From Mesorhizobium sp. AR07 (GTDB lineage Bacteria; Pseudomonadota; Alphaproteobacteria; Rhizobiales; Rhizobiaceae), in assembly GCF_024746815.1 (NCBI RefSeq), contig NZ_CP080525.1, positions 2,232,001 to 2,296,000 of the forward strand: a stretch of 64,000 nt of DNA, written 5' to 3'. Position numbers and translations under genes: made by a program. Below the pieces are notes generated by a model that had not been told where the DNA came from, searched no databases, and was given only the letters and a program-made list of their open reading frames with translations. Shown in pieces: positions 61,653 to 64,000 of the stretch; position 1 is the first letter of the stretch; every line of letters starts with the position of its first letter.

Positions 61653-62572
61653 CAAGCACGCTCCCTGAGAAGAAAGCGCTGGACCACGGTGATCGCCAGG
61701 ATCAACACGAACAGCAAGAGGGACACCGCGGCGGCATAGCCGAACAGGTTCCTGACGATGGCGAGATTGTAGATGTAGTGGATCGGCGAGGACGAAGAGC
61801 TGGCCGGGCCGCCATTGGTCATGACGTAGACCTGGCTGAAGATGCGCAGCGTGGAGATCAACTGCAGCGTCACCACCATGCTGATGACGGGTCGCAGATG
61901 CGGCAGGATCACATGCTTGAAGCGCTGCCAGCGGTTGGCGCCGTCGACCCGCGCCGCGTCGATGATCTCGCCTGGAATATCCTGCAAGGCGGCGAGGAAC
62001 AGCACGAAGGCAAGGCCCAGATCCCACCACACCGAAGCAACGCTGACGCCGATCAGCGACCAGCGCGTGGAGGTGAGCCAGGGGATGTCGTCGAAACCGA
62101 GAAAGGACAGGTAGTAGTTGACGAGCCCATACTGGGTGTCGAGCATCCAGACCCATACAAGCCCGATCACCGTCGCGGACACCACGGTGGGAGCGAAAAA
62201 GAGCGTGCGCGCCAGGCCCGACAGCGGATAGCGCTTGTTCACGAAAAGCGCGAACAGCAAGCCGAGCCCGGTCACGCAGGGAACGATGATGAGGCCGTAG
62301 AGGAAGACGTTCTTGAAGGCGACCGCGACCCACTGGTCCGTGAACGCCTTGTGGAAATTGTCGAACCCTACCCATTTCGGTGCGCCAACGATGCTCCAGC
62401 GCGTGAACGAGACATAGATACCGAACAGCACGGGAAGGATGTTGAACAGGAAGAACGGCAGCGCGAAGAAGGCGACGAGCAGATAGCCCACGCGATCGGT
62501 CGGATGGCGCTCGGCTCCGAAGTCGGCTTGGCCTTGGAAGTCGGCCTGGCCTTGCAAGATTGCCGTTGTCAT
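61652..62572 (-). CDS. ABC sugar permease, CUT1 family (MalF/UgpA-like)
   Basis: From M-T-T-A-I-L-Q (62572) it is 306 residues. A small internal duplication (Q-G-Q-A-D-F twice) lies near the N-terminus. Six membrane helices follow, and the EAA loop reads E-I-I-D-A-A-R-V-D-G-A-N-R-W-Q-R-F. This matches the MalF/UgpA side of CUT1 importers. AAGGCGGA lies upstream of the start. The frame is also open from 62596. Confidence 0.94.
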   Translation of the reverse strand: MTTAILQGQADFQGQADFGAERHPTDRVGYLLVAFFALPFFLFNILPVLFGIYVSFTRWSIVGAPKWVGFDNFHKAFTDQWVAVAFKNVFLYGLIIVPCVTGLGLLFALFVNKRYPLSGLARTLFFAPTVVSATVIGLVWVWMLDTQYGLVNYYLSFLGFDDIPWLTSTRWSLIGVSVASVWWDLGLAFVLFLAALQDIPGEIIDAARVDGANRWQRFKHVILPHLRPVISMVVTLQLISTLRIFSQVYVMTNGGPASSSSSPIHYIYNLAIVRNLFGYAAAVSLLLFVLILAITVVQRFLLRERA

Positions 62573-62676
62573 GTCGATCTGTCCGCCTTGCGGCAATGGT
62601 CAGGAGAGGCCCGTCGCGACGATGCTCGGCGCGACGGGCAAGGGATCAGTCAGGTTCCCCGGAAGCTATCCCGGGA

Positions 62677-64000
62677 TCAGCCTTCGTCCAGGTCGGACTG
62701 CCACTGCGTTTGGATCTGCTGCATCGCCGCGTCGATCGTCGTCTGCCCCGACCATACGCCTTCGAGCGTCTTGGCGAGGAAATTCCCGCCTGAGTAGATC
62801 GTGAAGTTGGGACCATTCACCACCGGGATCTCGCCGACGGTGGCAAAGCTCATCCCATCGACGAAGGCCCCGCGAATATCCCACGGGCTGCCGGCGGTCT
62901 TGTAGTCCGGACGATCGAGGATGGATTTGCGCGGAGAGGCGCCGCGCCCAACCGTCGTCCAGAGGAAGCTGTTGTCCGACAGCCATTTGACGGCCGCCAT
63001 CGTTGCTTCGTGGCGCCCTGGGTCAGCCTGCTTGTAGAATTCCAGGCCACCCATCTCGAGGTAAGTGACGTGCTTGCTGCCGATCTTGGGAAACAGCACC
63101 GTCTTGAACGGCAGTTTCTGCGCGACATAACCGTTGAGCGTCCACGGACCGGTCCAGAAGATCGAGCCCTGCCCGGTTCCGAAGGCCTTGTAGCGGTCGG
63201 TGACATCGCGGGTCGAAACCTTGTGCTTGTCGAAAAGGTCGAGGACCCATTGCATTGCCGCCTTGCCGGCCTCGGGGTTCACGCAAGCGGTCTTCAGATC
63301 GTCACTGGCGCGCTGGAAACCCATCTGTTCCGCGACAATGCCCCAGGTGACGGTAGGCTGAACGCCGGAGCCCGTCATCATGATCCCCGAGCGGGTGACC
63401 TTGTCGCCTTCGCGCTTGGTCATGGCCTTCGCCCATTCCAGCAGCGTGTCGCCATCCATCGGCGGTTTGCTGGCATCGAGCCCTGCTTCCTTGACATGAT
63501 CAAGGTTGATTTCAGGCTGAAGGCTCATCAGGTCCATGGGGATCATGAAGACCTTGTTGTCGTACTTCGGGTAACGCGAGCCCGCGATTGACGTCGCGCT
63601 GAAGTCGGCAAGGTCGAGGCCAGAGCCCGCGATGAGATCATCAAGCGGTATGATGACCTCGTCGCGCGCCAGTTGGGCCGACTTGCCCGCCGTGCCCCAG
63701 CCAAAGTCTGGTGCCTTGCCCGTGGCCGCTGCCGCCAGCACCTTGGTTACGTATTGTTCTTCAGGAACTACCTCCATGCGGATCTGGACGCCTTTGTCCT
63801 TGTGCGCATCGTTGAAGGCGGCGATCATCTTGGCCCACACCTCACCGTCCGAAGCCGATAGCCAGCTCCAATGCACGATCTCGATAGGGTTGGCGGCCGA
63901 GGCGCGGCCAGTCCAGATGTGCGGAACGGCAAGACCTACCCCAGCTGCCGCAGCCGACCTCAAAAGTGTTCTGCGGTTCAGGGCAAAAGTCGATTTGTTC
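62677..64000 (-). CDS. ABC sugar substrate-binding protein with Tat signal, 5' end outside window
   Basis: The frame is open to the window edge. It reads N-R-R-T-L-L-R-S-A-A-A-A-G-V-G-L-A-V-P, a twin-arginine signal with a hydrophobic core, then T-G-R-A-S-A-A-N. The true start is just beyond 64000. TTG at 63963 is not a likely start. The mature part is a family 1 solute-binding protein: I-V-H-W-S-W-L-S-A-S-D-G-E, F-N-D-A-H-K-D-K-G-V, and W-T-G-P-W-T-L-N-G-Y. It delivers a sugar-like ligand to the permeases encoded next. Export by Tat means that it folds before leaving the cytoplasm. Confidence 0.93.
   Translation of the reverse strand, partial: NKSTFALNRRTLLRSAAAAGVGLAVPHIWTGRASAANPIEIVHWSWLSASDGEVWAKMIAAFNDAHKDKGVQIRMEVVPEEQYVTKVLAAAATGKAPDFGWGTAGKSAQLARDEVIIPLDDLIAGSGLDLADFSATSIAGSRYPKYDNKVFMIPMDLMSLQPEINLDHVKEAGLDASKPPMDGDTLLEWAKAMTKREGDKVTRSGIMMTGSGVQPTVTWGIVAEQMGFQRASDDLKTACVNPEAGKAAMQWVLDLFDKHKVSTRDVTDRYKAFGTGQGSIFWTGPWTLNGYVAQKLPFKTVLFPKIGSKHVTYLEMGGLEFYKQADPGRHEATMAAVKWLSDNSFLWTTVGRGASPRKSILDRPDYKTAGSPWDIRGAFVDGMSFATVGEIPVVNGPNFTIYSGGNFLAKTLEGVWSGQTTIDAAMQQIQTQWQSDLDEG

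Overview
The window is GC-rich chromosomal or plasmid DNA from an alphaproteobacterium. It is most likely a member of the Hyphomicrobiales (rhizobial group, Mesorhizobium-like). The grounds are the lpiA-acvB gene pair, rhizobial-type IS630, IS3 and IS481 pieces, XRE and LigD fragments of rhizobial type, many ABC transporters and an operon-dense layout. No rRNA, tRNA or CRISPR array was seen. The species call is inference from protein character only.

1-12.0 kb (minus strand): a type I secretion locus. It encodes a short DUF4347 protein, a 2173-residue DUF4347 protein carrying about 580 collagen-like Gly-X-Thr triplets, a HlyB-type ABC exporter with a degenerate C39 domain, a HlyD-type adaptor and the start of a Sel1-repeat protein. 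A perfect 9-bp hairpin lies between the substrate gene and the exporter gene.

12.6-22.1 kb: a glycan-modification island broken up by mobile DNA. It holds a glycosyltransferase fragment and a large multidomain glycosyltransferase. The second and third domains of that enzyme resemble animal procollagen galactosyltransferase (COLGALT/GLT25D), and its 3' end is frameshifted. It also holds an AT-richer glycosyltransferase-methyltransferase fusion, a class I methyltransferase and a TylF-type methyltransferase. Two complete IS630-family elements lie here, one with a slippery A9 frameshift site. The pairing of a collagen-like exported substrate, its exporter and a COLGALT-like enzyme suggests a bacterial collagen glycosylation and secretion system. 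This is the most interesting hypothesis in the window.

19.5-27.5 kb: a decayed zone with three copies or remnants of a HExxH metallopeptidase gene, fused transposase stubs, a PD-(D/E)XK-like protein beside a frameshifted XRE regulator, a restriction-enzyme C-terminal stub and a DNA ligase D stub.

25.7-32.2 kb: membrane lipid genes: cardiolipin synthase, a small membrane protein, lpiA/mprF and acvB. 33.4-41.1 kb: an RND multidrug pump with its adaptor and an OmpR-type regulator, divergent from a second two-component pair. An 18-bp palindrome sits in the shared control region. 41.3-42.6 kb: an MFS transporter.

42.9-48.4 kb: phosphonate genes: a PhnF-like regulator, a PhnM-like hydrolase and an aminoethylphosphonate-type ABC importer whose ATPase gene is cut off after the Walker A region. 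Two matching operator-like sites lie between the divergent halves.

48.4-64.0 kb (minus strand): one compact run of 14 genes. It has a CUT1 sugar ABC importer, a NitT/TauT-type ABC importer, two sialidase-like beta-propellers, two aldehyde dehydrogenases, a DHDPS/NAL-family lyase, a mandelate-racemase-family enzyme and a frameshifted 2-hydroxyacid dehydrogenase. Together these look like uptake and breakdown of a sugar acid or sialic-acid-like compound. Several genes in the window carry single-base indels, which may be real decay or sequence errors.
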